A stretch of DNA of 6,399 bases from Methylomarinum sp964474415 (GTDB taxonomy: Bacteria > Pseudomonadota > Gammaproteobacteria > Methylococcales > Methylomonadaceae), in the NCBI GenBank assembly GCA_964474415.1, contig CAYYSO010000133.1:1-6399 (forward strand), read 5' to 3'. Both the position numbers and the translations under genes were made by a program. The notes beneath the pieces were generated by a model, which was not told where the DNA came from, ran no database searches, and worked only from the letters and a program-made list of their open reading frames with translations. Positions 5,171 through 6,399 of this stretch are shown one piece after another (the stretch's first letter is position 1; each line of letters starts with the position of its first letter).

Positions 5171-6049
5171 ATGAATAAATATCTTGAAATTGATCATGTA
5201 GGGATCACTTTCCCGACTGACAAGGGGGCATTGACTGTATTGGATGGCGTCAACATCAAAGTAGATCAGGGCGAATTTGTTTCCCTGATTGGCCATTCCG
5301 GATGCGGAAAATCGACGGTACTCAATATTATTGCAGGGCTGTTACAGGCTACTCAAGGTGGCGTCGTTCTGGAAGGAAAGGAGGTCGATGAGCCTGGGCC
5401 GGATCGCGCCGTAGTTTTTCAGAATCACTCTCTGATGCCCTGGCTTTCTGTCTATGACAATGTGCGTCTGGCAGTGAACCAGGTGTTTAAACAGACAAAA
5501 AGTAAACAGGAACGTCATGAATGGACGCTGCACAATCTGGAGCTGGTGCATATGAGTCATGCTCTGGATCGTAAACCGGATGAAATTTCCGGCGGTATGA
5601 AACAGCGGGTCGGCATTGCCCGTGCTCTGGCTATGGAACCCAAGGTTTTGCTGATGGACGAACCGTTTGGCGCTCTCGATTCATTGACCCGCACTCACAT
5701 GCAGGACAGTCTGATGGAAATCCAGTCGAGCCTGAACAATACCGTGATCATGATTACCCATGATGTAGATGAGGCCGTGTTGCTCTCCGACCACATTGTC
5801 ATGATGACCAACGGACCTTCGGCTAAAGTGGGAGAAATCCTCTCTATTGACCTGCCACGGCCAAGGGATCGTCTGGCTTTGGCTGAAAATTCCACTTACA
5901 ACCATTACCGGGCGGAGGTGGTACGCTTTCTTCATGAGCGTCACTTACAAAAAACGCCGGATCATGGCAAACCTGAGCAAGAAGCCAAAGAGGATGAAGA
6001 AACAGAGGCTGCCAACCCAGCTGAATGTACATTACGCTTGGTCAGTTAG
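5171..6049 (+). CDS. nrtD: Nitrate ABC transporter, ATP-binding protein
   Basis: Cytoplasmic ATPase that powers nitrate import. All ABC motifs are intact: Walker A GHSGCGKST (41-49), Q-loop VVFQNHSLMPWLS (81-93), signature ISGGMKQR (139-146), Walker B VLLMDEP (159-165), D-loop GALD and H-loop MITHDVDEA (194-202). The ISGGMKQRVGIARALA form and the MPWLSVYDNVRLAV stretch are typical of the nitrate/sulfonate/taurine group. At 292 residues it is a single-domain ATPase like NrtD or Klebsiella NasD, without the NrtA-like C-terminal domain of cyanobacterial NrtC. Only one ATPase gene is present, so a homodimer is likely. The C-terminal 30-odd residues (EQEAKEDEETEAANPAE) are acidic and look disordered. 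It starts 34 bases after nrtB with only a weak ribosome binding site, consistent with an operon. Confidence 0.93.
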   Translation: MNKYLEIDHVGITFPTDKGALTVLDGVNIKVDQGEFVSLIGHSGCGKSTVLNIIAGLLQATQGGVVLEGKEVDEPGPDRAVVFQNHSLMPWLSVYDNVRLAVNQVFKQTKSKQERHEWTLHNLELVHMSHALDRKPDEISGGMKQRVGIARALAMEPKVLLMDEPFGALDSLTRTHMQDSLMEIQSSLNNTVIMITHDVDEAVLLSDHIVMMTNGPSAKVGEILSIDLPRPRDRLALAENSTYNHYRAEVVRFLHERHLQKTPDHGKPEQEAKEDEETEAANPAECTLRLVS

Positions 6050-6079
6050 AGTGATGGTAGTTTTTTAACTTGAAGACGT

Positions 6080-6101
6080 CGTAGTGATAAGCGTCACTAT
6101 G
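6080..6101 (+). other. Hairpin between nrtD and the porin-like gene
   Basis: CGTAGTGA (6080-6087) pairs with TCACTATG (6094-6101), eight pairs including one G-U, around the hexaloop TAAGCG. Five T's (6111-6115) follow only after nine bases, so it is at best a weak terminator and may let part of the transcripts continue into the next gene. The loop starts with T, so it does not fit the ANTAR A1/G4 rule. Confidence 0.4.
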
Positions 6102-6137
6102 TCATTGCTCTTTTTAATCAATGGAACAAAAATTCTT

Positions 6138-6399
6138 ATGAATACATTAAAACTAAAAATCAAAAACTTATTGGTTATAACCATCGCCTCTTCCATCACT
6201 GTTCCGTCACTGACAGTCGCGGCACAAAAATCTGATTCAGGCTTTAATAGCGCAATTAAAAGTGCATTACGTTTTGGCCAGGAGAATGCAAATACCTATG
6301 GACAAATCAAATTTAACCTGCGTTATCGCTATGAATATGCCGACACTGATAACACCACACCCAAACCGGCAAATGCCAATACTTTTCGTTTACGCCTGG
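6138..6399 (+). CDS. Outer-membrane beta-barrel protein, alginate-export-family-like (5' part)
   Basis: 87 codons are open from ATG 6138 to the right edge. The product begins with a Sec signal peptide: basic KLKIK, hydrophobic NLLVITIASSITVPSLTVAA, with probable cleavage near TVA/AQ. It continues with FNSAIKSALRFGQEN, YGQIKFNLRYRYEYADTDN and NTFRLRL. The RYRYE-x-D and FRLRL strings are typical of the first strands of alginate-export-domain porins. These barrels are often annotated beside transporters without any link to alginate. Position 88 bases after nrtD suggests a role in passing nitrate or another anion across the outer membrane; this is inference. Most of the gene, and any further nitrate reductase genes, lie outside the window. 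The ribosome binding site is weak. Confidence 0.7.
   Translation, partial: MNTLKLKIKNLLVITIASSITVPSLTVAAQKSDSGFNSAIKSALRFGQENANTYGQIKFNLRYRYEYADTDNTTPKPANANTFRLRL

Noticed and set aside
6080..6101. Possible additional ANTAR hairpin before the porin-like gene
   Set aside because: It has a hexaloop with G at position 4, but position 1 is T not A, there is no partner hairpin at the right distance and no convincing terminator follows.
1..6399. tRNA, rRNA, CRISPR array or complete insertion sequence
   Set aside because: No cloverleaf, regularly spaced direct repeats, transposase motifs or terminal repeats with target duplications were seen.

Overview
The window looks like chromosome from a Gram-negative, moderate-GC proteobacterium, most likely a gammaproteobacterium. 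The nitrate transporter and its ANTAR regulator resemble those of free-living nitrate assimilators such as aquatic methylotroph or methanotroph relatives, but the sequence does not fix the genus. All supported genes lie on the + strand.

Left part (1-1194): a possible 3' end of an unidentified gene (1-87) is followed by an AT-rich intergenic stretch carrying a promoter and nested inverted repeats (257-320). These precede a type II toxin-antitoxin pair: a DUF1778/TacA-like ribbon-helix-helix antitoxin (335-628) and a TacT-like GNAT acetyltransferase toxin (622-1194), which overlap by 7 bases.

Middle part (1195-1804): a 610-base stretch without a convincing gene. Its first half is a GC-richer, repeat-rich island with nested inverted repeats and no intact reading frame, possibly a decayed mobile or structured element. 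Its second half is AT-rich and holds a near-consensus NtrC site (1618-1634), a second half-site 21 bp further on, and a very good sigma-54 promoter (GG 1753-1754, GC 1765-1766).

Right part (1805-6399): a nitrate assimilation operon. A NasT-type ANTAR antiterminator (1808-2395) is followed by a leader with two ANTAR-target hairpins (hexaloops with A1 and G4, 2475-2490 and 2499-2514) and a strong intrinsic terminator with nine T's (2565-2616). Then come nrtA (periplasmic nitrate-binding protein), nrtB (permease), nrtD (ATPase) and the start of an alginate-export-family-like outer-membrane barrel protein that runs off the right edge.

Inferred logic: nitrogen limitation switches on the sigma-54/NtrC promoter and makes nasT mRNA. 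Transcription stops at the leader terminator unless NasT is free to bind the two hairpins, which in known systems requires nitrate or nitrite. Only then are the transporter genes made. No nasS, the usual NasT partner and nitrate sensor, is present in the window. The nitrate system belongs to known families. The fine structure of the leader (a third ANTAR-like hexaloop overlapping the terminator arm, and an alternative hairpin that would destroy the second target) is the least ordinary part. I see no evidence of a wholly undescribed system.
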